From Capsicum annuum (lineage: Eukaryota > Streptophyta > Magnoliopsida > Solanales > Solanaceae): 64,000 bases of DNA. Under the pieces are notes generated by a model. It saw nothing but the letters and a program-made list of their open reading frames with translations, did not search any database and was not told the DNA's origin. The stretch is taken from the NCBI RefSeq assembly GCF_002878395.1, contig NW_025825704.1, positions 1,034,304-1,098,303 of the forward strand, given 5' to 3'. How positions within the stretch are numbered: the first letter of the stretch is position 1; every line of letters begins with the position of its first letter. Shown one piece after another: positions 9,879-22,290 of the stretch. The position numbers and the translations under genes are program-made.

Positions 9879-12700
9879 ATAGGTAAGTAATAATACAATG
9901 CACCCAACTTGGTCCAATTGTCAAATCAAATGCTAGAATGAGCACATCTAGTCTCCCACCAAATTTATTAATCAATATTATCCCTTTCTTGGAGCATTAA
10001 CTTTCAATTCTGAGATCTTCCTCTCCATTCTACAATTTGAGGCATTTGCCTTTTATAATAATTGTTCCATAAAAAACTAGTCCACATGAATTCTTTTGTT
10101 TTGAATCTCCACCATAACATAGCGAAGAGTACCTTAGAGACATCAAAAATAGATCTAAACCCCAATCCACCTTCTGTGTTAGGTAAACACATATCAACCC
10201 AAGCAACCTATTACCTATTTCTACCAATCTTCTTGAAATTCTATAAAAATCTAGCAAAGATTCTATGTAAATCATGAATGATATATTTTGGATAATGTAT
10301 GATAGAGAGTAAGTATAAAGAAATACTCTGTAATACTTTATTCATTATTGATCATCTGTCCAGATTTCTTTTCAAAATCACAACTGTTTGCATAGCCAAT
10401 TATCGACTCTCTTTACTAGTAGAGGTGAAAATGATAGTATCTTCTACATAATTAAAATGATTAATTTGTTCACTCTATTTGGGCATTCCAAATCCCTTAA
10501 AATCCTTGTTTAAACAATTTATTTAGGGATCTAGATAGTACCTCAGTAGCTAATGTACACAAAGTATGTTATAAAAAGGTCATGCTTTTTAACACCTCTG
10601 GTGGAGTGAAAAAAAACATAAGCTTGCCTTTTAATCAACACAGAATACCAATCTTTAGCAATCAACCTCCATACATTGTCAACCATTCCCATATTAAAGC
10701 CAATTTTTCAAAACTTTAATCATGAAACTCTATTCTTGTCATATGCCTTATTCATACCAAGCTTGATAACCCTATTAATTGGTTTTTCCGTCTTTCTAAT
10801 CACTGTTATAATCTCTCGATTCAACAATACATTTTCAGAAATATTCCTACCTTTAACAAACCCAAACTGATTTTGTAAGATAATTCTTGGTATCAATCCT
10901 TTCAATCTATCATGAAGAATTTTGAAATTAACATTAATAAGAAAATTGTTGATACATAGGTTTAATTTCTAAAAATGATAGGACCATTTCCTTCTTAGGA
11001 AGAAGGACCAGATTTGTCTGAGTGATTAACTTGGGAAGTGTTTAGCCTTCAATAAAACCATTCGTCATTGCACAAGGTTCTTTCCTAACAATATCCCAAC
11101 AATTTTGAAAGAATCTTTAAGTGAATTCATCAGGTCTATTAGAAATATATCGACTAAGTATAAAGACTGTAGCTTTCACCTATAATTCCGTACATAGAGT
11201 ATTTAGCCTACAATTTTCTACTTTAGTGACTATTTTAGGAACATATTCTGTAAAGAACACTCCACTTAACATGAAAAAGATATGAATGGCTGCTGAAAAA
11301 AGATATTTCTTTTGTAGTAACCTGCTCACTCTTTAGCAAACTTACCATTGCATTTTTCATTTTATTAATTGCTAGTCTTTTCCTTCTCCCCCTTAACAAA
11401 CTATGAAAGAACTTAATGTTATAATTCATTTCTGAAACCACTGAAACCCTATTTTTTGTATTTAGTACTCTACCTTAATTTTTCAGTATTGAATCAGTTT
11501 TACTTGTGCTTGCTTCATTGCTTCACTTATTGCAATAGTCAGAAATTTTTAGATAATTACTATTTAATTCTAACAATATCTTCCCTAATGACCAATTGCT
11601 AAAAAATGTCACCAAGTTTATCTTTGCTACAAGAAATTAGATCTAATTTGGTCATCTTCATTTTCAGCTTAAGATTTATGAAAACATCATCATTGGAAAT
11701 AGAGTTCCAAGAATTCTTCACCACATCCTTGAAGCTTTTCATGTCTACCCAAAACTTCAAGAATCTGAAAGACCGACTAAGATGTGACTCTTGACTTCCA
11801 TAAGCTAATAAGAGAAGTGCATGATCAGAACCAGTTGTTTCAAGTTATTTGAAGTTCACATTACAATAAAACTAGTAAATTCTTTATTAATAAGTAATTA
11901 ATCATGTCTCTTGAAGAAATCCTCATCAACTTTTCCATTCCATAAGGTGAATAGACTACCTTTAAATTTATGTCAATAAGATCATAAGAATTGACACAAA
12001 ATGCAGAGTATTCATATTATTGTGGATAAATTAGAAGGTCATCTATTTTTTATTCAGCATCAAGAATATGTTAAAGTCCCCTCCAACCAACCAAGGTAAA
12101 ATCAAAGAATATATTACCCTATAAATCACGCCTCTGTATAGTATCACACTTTGGATATACAATAATATGTATAACAGACTAGAAAATATCATGAAAATTC
12201 AACTGCAAAGTAATCTACTACTTTAAATCTGCTAATACATCAACTTAAACATCATCTTGTACAAGTACCCAAATATTGCTATTTATATTACTATTTGTAT
12301 TTTGCATTCTTAACTTTCTTATGTATTTCTGGAGTCGTCTACTTTCTTAGAAAGGTTCCATCAATGTAATGAATATAAACTTATGAGGCCTCTACAACAT
12401 TTGTACCCTATGGAAAACATGATTGCTTTTTGCAAACCATATATTCTAGAATAATACTTTCATATTCTTTTATTAGATGACTTGACTCATCTTTTAGAAA
12501 CACTCTTGTAGGCTGCTGCACTTTTGATTTTCCTTTATTTTTCTTCATGATTGACTATATTTGTGGTGATAACCTAACCTACTTCATAACTTCTTTTAAA
12601 TTCTACTAGTTGTCTCCCTCCTTATTATCTTTAATGCAATCTTTGCCCTTGCTATTCTGCTGCTCCATTTTTATCCCTATACATTTATGAGAAACAATAT
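9879..12700 (-). pseudogene. LINE ORF2 (endonuclease-RT), 3' part missing
   Basis: Minus-strand fragments in the right order match a plant LINE ORF2 protein, which nicks target DNA and reverse-transcribes the element RNA. An endonuclease-like region with IWVLVQDDV lies at ~12,240-12,300. The inter-domain phrase FRFLKFWVDMKSFKDVVKNS is at ~11,700. KFFHSLLRGRRKR is near 11,390. The RT fingers/palm (QNQFGFVKGRNISENVLL, then KLGMNKAYD, usually KLDM) are at 10,720-10,905. The catalytic box reads YVED instead of YADD at ~10,439-10,455. The C-terminal CLPNTEGGLGFRSIFDVSK is at 10,150-10,190, and FDNWTKLGALYY ends at 9,880. Both RT aspartate motifs are damaged and stops are frequent. The ORF is cut by the G4 LTR. 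Confidence 0.75.
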
Positions 12701-14500
12701 CATGTAACTTCTTCATACAAGAGGCATTCTTGTCTTCATGAATGGGTTATGGCAATATGACAATATCCTACACTTTAGCATGGGATGTTAATTCTAACAA
12801 CTTTGTCTCTGTTATAGGTGGATATGTTCTAATTAAAGCTTTTTCTTTTGCCACTGATATATCCACACCCAAAGGGGCATGGTAAGTGGCATTGGCAAGT
12901 GCATAGTTAAGATTCTACAATCTCTGATTTTAAGCTATTTCATTGACATATTTTTCCTGATTGTTGTATATTTTTGCCCTCTTGTATCCTACTTGAATCA
13001 AATATTAAATCATCTGTGTGACTACTACTGCTACTAATTGTTTTGCCTTTATTAATACAATTGTTTTTTTGTATTTTTTTTCTATATCTTTATGTGATTC
13101 CCTCCTTATGTTGGATATCTCTGCTTCTCCAGTATCATGAATATGTTCAAATTTTGAAGTATTATCCTTGTGTTTCATTGTGAAACCATCCATTTTACTA
13201 TGTACTATGTTCTTGTGCGCATAAGAATCCTCTGATTGTCTTTTGATATCTGTATATATTATACTAATATTGTGCCACTCTTCTTTAGCTACTGGTTATA
13301 GTTATGATCTCCCTCTTTGCATACTAATGATATTTGAGTTTCTCAGAACTTTCATCTAAATTTCCACTATGAACCTTCTTGTTGTATCCCTTTCATCTTC
13401 CCTCGCTAGCCAGCTTATCAAACTCCTTCTTATTTTCCCCTCATCTTGTAGCACATCAAAATGGTTAGCAGTGTTAACACCTTTGTTAGGTTATGATTCT
13501 ATAGCTGCACTCATTACTCCCTTATCCATATCGAATATTTTCTTTGTTAGGTTTAATTTAGCAAATACCACCTTTTTATTTATGTACCTTCTTTGCTTTG
13601 GTGTGATACTATACTTGACATTAATATTACTGGCCCCTTCATGCTTGACTTCTATATTCTTCTCTTTTAACTTAGGATATAGACTTTGACATTAAATATC
13701 TTCATGACCTTGTAATTTGCAAGTATGGTTATATTTAGAAGCTAGAACAACATGCACTATAAATCTCGCACAAATAGGGTGAGTTTTATTTATCGTAGCC
13801 ATATATAATTGAATTGGCTTTCCAATAGTTGTATCCAAAGAACGCAAAAACTTTTTTCAGAAAAAGAAGGTAAGAGATCACGAGAACAAAATCTATGTCA
13901 TTATTTTAGTTTCCTCTTATAGCTTAAACATGTATTCATAAATGAGTGGCCTCATTTTATATGCCACACCTTCCTTCACAATGATGTCTTAAACATTTTT
14001 AGATAACATGCTTACAAAATCCTGCATACTAATAAATCGCATCAATATATGCCTATTCCTTAATAGACCGATTTTGCAAAATCCTTTGACCTTACATGAT
14101 TTAGACATTTGATTTCTCAAATTCTCTAATTCTAGTATGCCATAGGAGAATTTTCCAATAACTACAGATTGTAAATCTTTTATCAGATTCATCTTTTAAT
14201 CTTTTTCTTCAATCAACAACACTTGTTCCCCTTCATGATTATATTTAACTGGCATTATGGAATCATGACAGGACTTCTTGTCTTAATTCAAATTATGTTT
14301 GGTTTCAATAGATCCACAAACTTTAATTTTGTATTACTTGAATCCTTCGTATTTATTTCTCTGCAAGTAAAACTAGTAGGCTTGATAAGCAAACTAGGAG
14401 CATTATTATTCACCTCTATTCTATAAAATCAGTAGGCTTTGCTGGGGTCTTTGAAATCCTATTGAAATTTAGGTGGTACAATTCTGGATAGTTGGTTGGT
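12700..14500 (-). pseudogene. LINE ORF1 (DUF4283-type RNA-binding protein)
   Basis: The clearest part is at 13,989-14,192 (minus): VVIGKFSYGILELENLRNQM followed by KGFCKIGLLRNRHILMRF, the DUF4283 signature of LINE ORF1 in dicots. ORF1 proteins bind the LINE RNA. Downstream at 13,005-13,193 is a charged, low-complexity stretch (SHKDIEKKYKKTIV) fitting the disordered C-terminal half. Upstream, to about 14,450, is PSLLIKPTSFTCREINTKD-like sequence. The exact start and end cannot be fixed because of frameshifts. Plus-strand frames such as 13,369-13,689 are antisense shadows. Confidence 0.65.
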
Positions 14501-14708
14501 AATATTATTACAATTTATTGACTAACACCATGAGGATGATGGCATTGTTGACTAAGATGTCATTTTGATGAAACCCTTTAAAATTTATTTAATACATAGA
14601 AATTTGTATGAGCAAGTAACAATTCATTGTGTAAGGGTGAGATTAGTATGGTCCTCCTATAATAGGATAAGGTGGATACCAATCATGACTATTTGGATTA
14701 TGATATGA
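14501..14708. other. Spacer between LINE 5' end and next LTR
   Basis: AT-rich, no motif recognised. It may be LINE 5' UTR. Confidence 0.3.
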
Positions 14709-17375
14709 GGTCATGATCTAAATGGTCATATGGAGAACCTACCAAGAACCATCCACCTACTAAGAACCAGCCTTGGTAGGTAAGCTGAAAACCCAAAAAT
14801 GAAAGAAATTTGATATATGAAGAAAAGCAAGAAAATACAAGACTTCTAGAATGAAGTTAGGCTAAAATATTTGATATAACATAATATACAAAAAAATACA
14901 TAAATCCTAAGACCTAGAGCCATAAGTGTAAGAGCATTTAATACAAGTCCGAGTTTGAAAAACATAAGTTTTACTCATGCATACCTCGAATATCAATTCT
15001 CATAGCATGTGATCAACAACTGCGAGTCACATTCATACATGGATTTACACCAAAAGAGTACAAAGTTAGAAGTGAGTATGGTCTAATTGTACACTGTCTG
15101 TATCATAGGCCGATAGACAAAATGGAAAATAAAACAAGTAAAGTACTATGAGCATGTTCCACTTTCAAATATAAAATGATTGAAACAGTATCTTACATTG
15201 TTTCCATTAACAATTCTTCAATATGTAGTCATAAAGGATTAATGCACATGAAATATAAGTAAGAAAACTAACTACACAGCAACAAGTACATAAAAGAAAC
15301 ACAAAAAATGCAAATTTAATCCAATGATGGTGGGATTTTTTTATACACCTTCTACGCCTTAATGCTTTAAGACAAGACCCATGGGGGGATTCAGAAGCCA
15401 TAAAATTTTATAATCTCAATCAACCTTTCTATCACACCCCTAGGTATAGATATTTTATAAAATGTCTTATTTTCTTACAAAATCAGTATTGGTCAACTAA
15501 TCTTATCGGCACATCCCTCGATATAGATGTTTTATAAAGTGCCACATTTTATGTAAAAAATAAGTTTTTCTTACAGTTACCAATATCATGAATATGTATA
15601 AATAACATGAGGATATAATTATCACAGCTAATTAGTAGAAAGATAATGATTAATTAAATATATGAATAAGCTTAGAATCAACTCAAAATAACAATATTTC
15701 ATGAAAAAAGGACATCAAATGGAACCACTGGTATAAAAAGTCATGTAAGACATCAATAACATAATATTAAGCCCATCACTCAGATATATTATAGTAATAA
15801 AGGAAAATAATGATCAAGTAAGGCCTAGATTAACAATTCAAACCCCCATTCATGCGACAAATTTAAAAATAAGGAAATGTAATGCACAAATAAGACCCAC
15901 AATATTATATAAAGCCCCTACTCAGGCATCATAAAAATTATGCTTTTTCAAGTCAACAATAATTTAAAAATTAGCCCCCATTTAGGCACCAAACAATAAT
16001 AATTATTCTAAAATACAACTCCCGTGACTAAATTTTGTAACTCATAGCATGCTTTACATGATTGTTAACTACCCAACCTAGTCTAAAGAAAGTTAAGCCA
16101 TAACCTATCTCAAAATGCTAAAATTCAAGCATAGATCCTTCAACATAGAGTCTTTCCTTTACAAACAATCTCAAAATAAGCTAAATATATCAAACGTAAT
16201 CTATATGTCAAAATAAAGCTAAGAATACCCTTATTAGCTATATTTAAATCGGCTCAAAAAATAGTTTGAATTGTAGGTTTGAAATGAAAAGGGTAAAATC
16301 TGAAATTTTTATTTAGAAATACGTTCTCCCAATCAACAGGACACTAGATAGGTAAACTTGAGTGAAAACAAGTTGAAATCATGCTTAGTTCAAAGAAAAA
16401 TTAATTTTAGAGTTTATCGAGAAAAATTCCTTAATTTGAGTTTGGAAACATAATTTTGAAGGTGGATTTGTTATGTATTCATTAGTAATTGATCAAACAA
16501 GGACATAAAAATTATCCACACAATTTTTTGGTGAAAACCCTCTTGAAATCACCTCCACCCAAGCTCTCAAAGTCTAAAACTTGAGAAATTGGAGGGTTTT
16601 GGTAGAGAAAAGGAATTAAATCTACCCAAGTCCTAGTTGATCATTATGATCAATGTAACTTATGTAGCGATCAAGACTTGACACAAATTGATCCCTCCTA
16701 ATAGAGTTAACCTCTTCACTTTTGTGATGACTAAAATCCTAACCCCTTACGATTGTAACCCCCTCCCCCTACTGCAATCTTGATGCCCAATAAAATCCTT
16801 CTCTACAGATGTAATAGTTGACCCATGAACGCAAAGAAGGATTATGAACGTAGAAACAACAAAACGAATAGGTTTTAAGATTTGAAATATCTCCAAACAG
16901 GCCTTCAAAATTCATTTGGGACCATACAAAAATAAATCGGATATGCTACTATGCTATTTTTGAAGTTTTAGAATCAATGGTATCGTCAAATTTTTTAAAA
17001 GAGATTTTTTATGATAATTTAATCTTTGGAGACCCCTTTAGGCTTAATTTCAGTTAATTTTCCTCAAAAGAGTTAAAATAAAAAATAAAGGCTCATAACC
17101 TGAGTTGGTTGTGCTACTAACCCAAAATTGACTTTTTAGATTTAATGAAATAGTTCAAATAGCCATGCAATTGTCAAAACATGAAATATTGATCGAAGTC
17201 AACTCATATCTTTTAAAAACTTCTAAAAGTTTCATACTCACCTAAATCACTTTCGAATGCATCATGAATCATGTCAACTATTCCCACAACTCACCAACAA
17301 TATATAACAACAATGGGGTAGATAAAAATGATCAAAACACATAAAAAGGAAAAATTTAAAACTTAGGTTGTTACA
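14709..17375. mobile_element. LTR of the G4-like TGTCATGA family
   Basis: The plus-strand left edge reads GGTCATGATCTAAATGGTCAT (decayed TGTCATGACC type) and the right edge TTAGGTTGTTACA at 17,363-17,375. The interior at 16,060-16,260 (CCCAACCTAGTCTAAAG, GTTAAGCCATAACCTA) parallels 8,580-8,700 in the G4 LTR. No primer site or polypurine tract is adjacent and no clean target duplication was found, so it is a solo or truncated LTR. The left edge is uncertain. The interior holds AT-rich sequence without genes. Confidence 0.5.
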
Positions 17376-18169
17376 ATTGTAAGGAGGGAGGAAAAATTCT
17401 AGGACGTGAGAGTTTGTGAGGTGATTAGGGTTTAGTGAATTTTTTAAAAATTATTTTTCTTATTTTTTGGCTCTTAATATCTGCGTTGATACCACATAAA
17501 TAACACATCAGTATACGAGTCAATCTAGACAACGAATGAAATATGTTTCTTAGACATGAAAAAATAGAGTCATGTTTAAATTCTTTTATTCAAGTGTAGA
17601 TGTGTTTCTAATACTAGATATAGTTTAGGCAGTAAAGTAATATTTCACAACAAGTGTGCGTGTCTTTTCAACAACTCTTTTTATGTTAAATGTATCAAAT
17701 TTCCTTTAATCTTGTAGTCTTAAACATGTCATTAGAAAGCTAGAACTAAAGAATTACTAAAAAAGGGAAGGGTCAATCTATATTTGAACAGAATTAAATA
17801 GAATAAAAAGGAACACAGGTAAAACAAATTGAAATGGATGGCAACATAGTTTAGAATTTTTATTTTATACATGGTAATATGATTTTATAATTACAAAATC
17901 TTATGGTATATAAGGATTAAAGTTGCAAAATTGTTTAGTTAACTATTAAATTATGCGACAATCAAAAACCTTCACACAAAATGAAATAACTAGTAATTTT
18001 TTTCTTAAAAAAATCTTTTATTAACACTGTCACATAAAATAAAATAGAAAACTAAATATTTATCTTTTGAGAATTCTCTCTTTGTTGTTTTATTTTTATC
18101 ATTTAAAATGAAAAACTTACAATCTGAATGACTCATATTTTCTTCAATTAGATGATTTAGGTCTTTAGT
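17376..18169. other. AT-rich gap, nothing recognised
   Basis: About 800 bp of AT-rich sequence between two LTR elements. No open frame of note, terminal repeat, tRNA or tandem array is visible. It could be old host DNA or unrecognised decayed repeat. Confidence 0.4.
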
Positions 18170-18219
18170 TGTAAGACCCTAAATTTTTCCCTCTGAAAAA
18201 TTTCTTGACTTTGAGCTTA

Positions 18220-18560
18220 CTACCCAAATTATGACTTACCTTACAAGTCGTAAAGTGTCATTAAGGGTCATAGGACCCAAATCATAGGGTGACTAGTGTG
18301 TTATCCAAATTTTCTTAAATGAGTAAGATTAAGATATAGCACGTTGTGGTGAGACATTATGAGTAGTAATGTGGGATTCATAGTTTCACCAGTGTAGTGG
18401 CCCTTTATTTTTGTCATTACTACAACTGAACCCTACGAGTCGTAAGGATGGACTAACAGTTGTAAGATAACTTGTAGGCTTAATAGTCGGGGTACGTTGG
18501 GACACTACCCAGACTACGAGTCGAGGGGATAACTCATAGTCAGTCGTTATGAGTCGTAAG
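18220..18560 (+). repeat. Palindromic TACGAGTCGTAAGG array in G1 LTR
   Basis: Words built on (T)ACGAGTCGTAAGG, ACAAGTCGTAAAG and ATGAGTCGTAAGG recur about every 50-110 bp, many with a self-complementary core such as ACGAGTCGT. They lie 50-390 bp from the LTR start. Confidence 0.6.
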
Positions 18561-19527
18561 GTAACCCATAATAATTGGGTGGTAATTTTTCAGTGTTTTT
18601 ATTAAGAGCACTTTGGTCAATTACCTATTTTACTAATAATACCCTATGTACATGAAACACCAAAAAGGGGTTATTTTCATCCTATATGAAATCAAACAAG
18701 TTTTAAACACTCTCAAATCCCTATGTAATAAACAAGCTAGGGTTTCTCAAGGTTGATCATTTAAAGATTTCAAGGGGTGATTTATCTCCATAATTGTGCT
18801 ACTTTCAGGCATGTACATCTCCCCATAAAATTTTGTTACTTATAGCATGTTTTTAAAAGGATATTCATGTGGATTTGAAGATTTTAAATTGGGTTAAGGG
18901 ATTTGGAAGGATTGTTACTTAATTTGAAGTCCCATGGTTTTAATACAAATGTTCATATTTTATTTATGTATTTAAAAACCCGTTGAGGTGCATGAGTATA
19001 GTGAGTAGATGGGGGTCGAGATATTCCCTCAAATTTATGATTTTAGTTTTGGAATTTGGTTTAGAAATTTTGTTCACTCAACCCAGTACATAATTGGATT
19101 TATAAATATGGTTAATCACATGATTTGGCTTACTTTCCTAAACTATTGAAATGGGTAAATGGATAAAAATTATTTTGAAGGCCTTGTTGGCCATGTTTTT
19201 TTATTTTAAACTGAATTTAATAAATAAATCAGGTCGTGGAATTCCCCAACTCGATTTAGTGAATAAAAGGGGTCGTGTTATTCCCTAGGTTGATGGAATT
19301 AGTATGTCATAATTATAAGCCTATAAGAGTAATGGTATGACGATACCTGTGATTAGTGCCTAAATGTATAATTCCTTGGTTAAATAGATAGCTTATGTGA
19401 AACTTATTTTAATGGGGTTAATAGGGGTTCTGTATCTCACCATGAAAGGTGGAAGTCCTAGGAAGACCAATACTGGAAACTGTATTTTCAGGCATGAGGG
19501 TCTTTATGACCGTATCTATGGTTCACA

Positions 19528-19529
<2 letters not shown>

Positions 19530-19566
<37 letters not shown>
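19530..19566 (+). repeat. (TA)18 microsatellite
   Basis: Uninterrupted TA dinucleotides inside the G1 LTR. The matching place in the G2 LTR (~25,387-25,396) has only a short TATATATG run, so the tract expanded in this copy. Confidence 0.95.
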
Positions 19567-19568
<2 letters not shown>

Positions 19569-20328
19569 CATTGGCTGGAGTTGAGGTATTCCATGTCTCA
19601 TCCTTGGATTTTCCTAGTTCGTGAAGCTAACATACAATTGGACCTTTTTAGCAGGGGAAGTTAAACCCATATAGCTCGTGGGTGCCCTTAAGATGGTTAG
19701 AGTTACAAACCCAGGTTAATAATTTTAAACTTCACGCTAAACCTTATTCCCTATCATAACATCTTTTATATATGTGTGTGTGTATTTATGTATATATGTA
19801 TGTTAATATGTACACTGAGTTTGGACACTGAGTTACATACTAGCGCTTACCCTACTAACTATCTTTGGGTATCCCATGCGATACAGGGAACAAAGACACT
19901 CTTATCTTTCCTGCATATTGATTAGGTGATTAATAGATCGATCATGAATCATCTTGAAGTGGTGAGCTTTCACACTTTTGAAGACCTACATTTCATATTC
20001 TTGTTTCATTTTGTTTTGGACTATTCTTTTTTGACTCTCTTTGGCTATTGCCAGAGGTATGTCTCGAGTTATGTCTTTCTTAAATTTTAGAGGCTTTGTG
20101 TATTACTATGTATTTGGATAGATGTTAAAGTTCTTAGATTTCTTTATGAGTTAGTTGAGTTGCCTGTCATGTTATATGTTTTAAACTTAGCTTTATCTTA
20201 TTATATGTTTGGAATTCATCTGCTACTAGCTATATTGTGTTCCGATTGGCTAGGTTATAGGGATGGTCTCTGTTCATTGGTCGACTTGAGTTACATATCA
20301 TGGCCAGGCCCTAGTTTGTCTCATGAAA

Positions 20329-20540
20329 AACTTAGTATCAGAGCCTAGGTTCATGGTCAATTGAGTGTCCATAAAGCCATGTCAAGTAGAGTATCTTTTA
20401 TGGGTGTGTAGTGCTCCATATTTATAAGGAAGAGGTTACGAGCATTCAGGAATGTTTTCTCTTTCTTGTGATCTATTTTTGGGTTATATAGTCTAAGGTC
20501 GATAAATCTCTTCTAATTTCAGTTGTTTGCTTTTCAGAAC
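20329..20540 (+). other. G1 tRNA-iMet primer site and leader
   Basis: TTAGTATCAGAGCCTAGG at 20,332-20,349 matches the tRNA-iMet primer site (TGGTATCAGAGCC) with one change in the core. A leader with the family phrase AAGCCATG...AAGTAGAGTATC runs to the gag ATG. Confidence 0.85.
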
Positions 20541-21840
20541 ATGCCTTCCAAAAGATCTGATACTCATGGAAACTCCTTTGTCCTACCTGAGGACAATGCG
20601 GATGGAACTTGTTCTACTTATGAAGTACAAACCCAGTCTTGGTCCCCTGTTCCTGACTACCTATATGGAGTTCCATCGATCCTTAAGAATCCTTCTTGAG
20701 CTTCTCAAGCTAATGATGTTCATGCCCTACAGCCCCAAGTAGATATTTCTAATGCTGAATTCCACTGATTTATTTATCTATTGACTCAGTTGGTGACTTT
20801 TCAATCTCATCAGCCTCATTGTATTTGTGTTGTTTCTCAATATTTGGAGGTCACTAAAGTTGTCCAATTCATAAGGTTGAATCCTCCTACCTTTATAGGC
20901 TCTAAGGTTGAGGGGTATCTTCAGGGGTTTGTTAGTGAAAGGGATAAGATATTCAGGGCGATAAATGTACTAATGTGGAGGGTTTGGAGTTTGTTGAATA
21001 TCAGTTAAAGGATGTAGCATCCTAATAGTACAAGGAGTAAGAGATGTTAAGGGGTGAAAATGCTGAGGAGGCAATGTGGGAGGAACTTTCTAGTGCTTTT
21101 CTTAATTGCTTCTTTCCTCAGGAGTTGTGTGAGTCTAAAGTTGAGATATTTGTGAACTTGAAGTAAGGAAGGATGACTCTAAAGTAATATGATGTAAAGT
21201 TTCATTACTTATCTCACTATGCTCTAAAGTTGGTATCTAGCATGGGGGCAAGGATGATGAAGTTTGTGCTTTGGGTTTGACTCAAGACCTGGTACTAGAA
21301 TGTAAGGCGGTGATGTTGAATAATGACATGGATATCTATAGGCTGGTAGCATATGTATAGAAAGTTAAAGATGAAATAAAACAAATAAAACTATAGAAAG
21401 GTAAAGTAATAAGTTTAGGTATTCAAAGTAGGGTAGAGGCCATCAGAATAGTGGTAAAAATAGTAGGCAGTGGCGCAAGAAGAAGGCTTGGGGAAAATGT
21501 TGTTCCTATTCTATGTCAAGTGCTCTATATGCTAAGCTATCGGGTGATCATCACATTTAGGATGATAGTAGGTTTAAGACCTAGGGTGCCTAGACCAGTC
21601 TAGTGGAGCTCAGTCAGCTCTATTATATTCTCTTTGTAGATTTAGTGTGTAGTTGCATTATGGTTTTTATGATTAGGGGAAAAATAAATATTTCAGATGT
21701 GGTTAGCCTAGTTATTTTTAGAGGGAATTTCTGATATCAAGTGTTGCTATTGGAGATAATAAGGTTCTTGTCTCTACTTCTTCAATTCCTGCTCAAAACG
21801 GTTCTACTTTTAGTACTAATACTGGTTAGAACCATCTTTA
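20541..21840 (+). pseudogene. G1 gag
   Basis: ATG at 20,541 (MPSKRSDTHGNSF). The capsid region is clearest at 20,781-21,008: VVQFIRLNPPTFIGSKVEGY, then FRAINV. It continues in other frames with LSSAFLNCFFPQEL, VKFHYLSHYALKLVSSMGAR and a decayed zinc knuckle near 21,650-21,720. Gag is the particle protein of the element. Several frameshifts and stops are present. Homologous to the G2 gag at 26,435 and the G5 gag at 3,721. Confidence 0.75.
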
Positions 21841-22290
21841 TGCTCTTACCACCCGACGGGAATTTGAGGCATCTTCTGATATTGTTACTGGTATGTTATA
21901 TCTTTTCTATTGTGATGTATATTGACTTCCTAATATGGGGCCTATTCTTTCTTTTTTGACCTCTTATATAGCTATTCATTTTGGCTTTGGTCCCGAGAGT
22001 ATTCCCGATCCCTTCTCTGTATTTACCTCAGTGGGTGATTCTATTATAGCTAAGAAAGTCGATAGAGGTTGTGTGGTATGTATTGGTGATAGGGAGACAT
22101 TTATGGATCTAATTAAATTGCATATGGTAGACTTTGATGTGATCTTGGGGATGGATTAGCTTCACTCGTGCTATGCTTCTCAGGATTGTCAAACCCGTAA
22201 GGTCAATTTCTAATTCCCAAATGAACCGATCAGGGAATGGAAGTAAAGTTCCTTAGTTCATAAGGAACTGTTTATTTCATATCTAAGAGC
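21841..22290 (+). pseudogene. G1 protease
   Basis: Best read at 21,935-22,159: PILSFLTSYIAIHFG, then VVCIGDRETFMDLIKLHMVDFDVILGMD, the typical end of a chromovirus aspartic protease (DFDVILGMDWL) with the final W lost to a stop. The active-site triplet before LSFLTSYIA is no longer D-S/T/P-G, so it could not cut the polyprotein. It lies between gag and RT as expected. Confidence 0.7.

Larger units (their letters stand above)
18170..20328 (+). mobile_element. G1 5' LTR
   Basis: Starts TGTAAGACCC at 18,170 and ends at 20,328. The end was set by alignment with the G2 LTR end: the stretch from GTTTG to the primer site has the same length in both. The terminal CA has decayed to AA. The primer site follows. 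It contains a palindrome array (18,220-18,560), a TAGGGTTT telo-box at 18,738-18,745 and a (TA)n tract. The 3' LTR is beyond the right edge. The 2,159-bp length agrees with G2 (2,171 bp). Open frames at 19,397-19,664 are products of the (TA)n tract. Confidence 0.8.

Noticed and set aside
13369..13689. 106-codon hydrophobic plus-strand frame
   Set aside because: Antisense shadow of LINE ORF1.
19397..19664. Two plus-strand frames with a (YI)n or (IY)n run
   Set aside because: Products of the (TA)18 microsatellite inside the G1 LTR.
20332..20349. Possible tRNA gene piece at TATCAGAGCC
   Set aside because: It is the tRNA-iMet primer site complement next to an LTR; no cloverleaf around it. The same applies at 42,556, 54,616 and 33,214.
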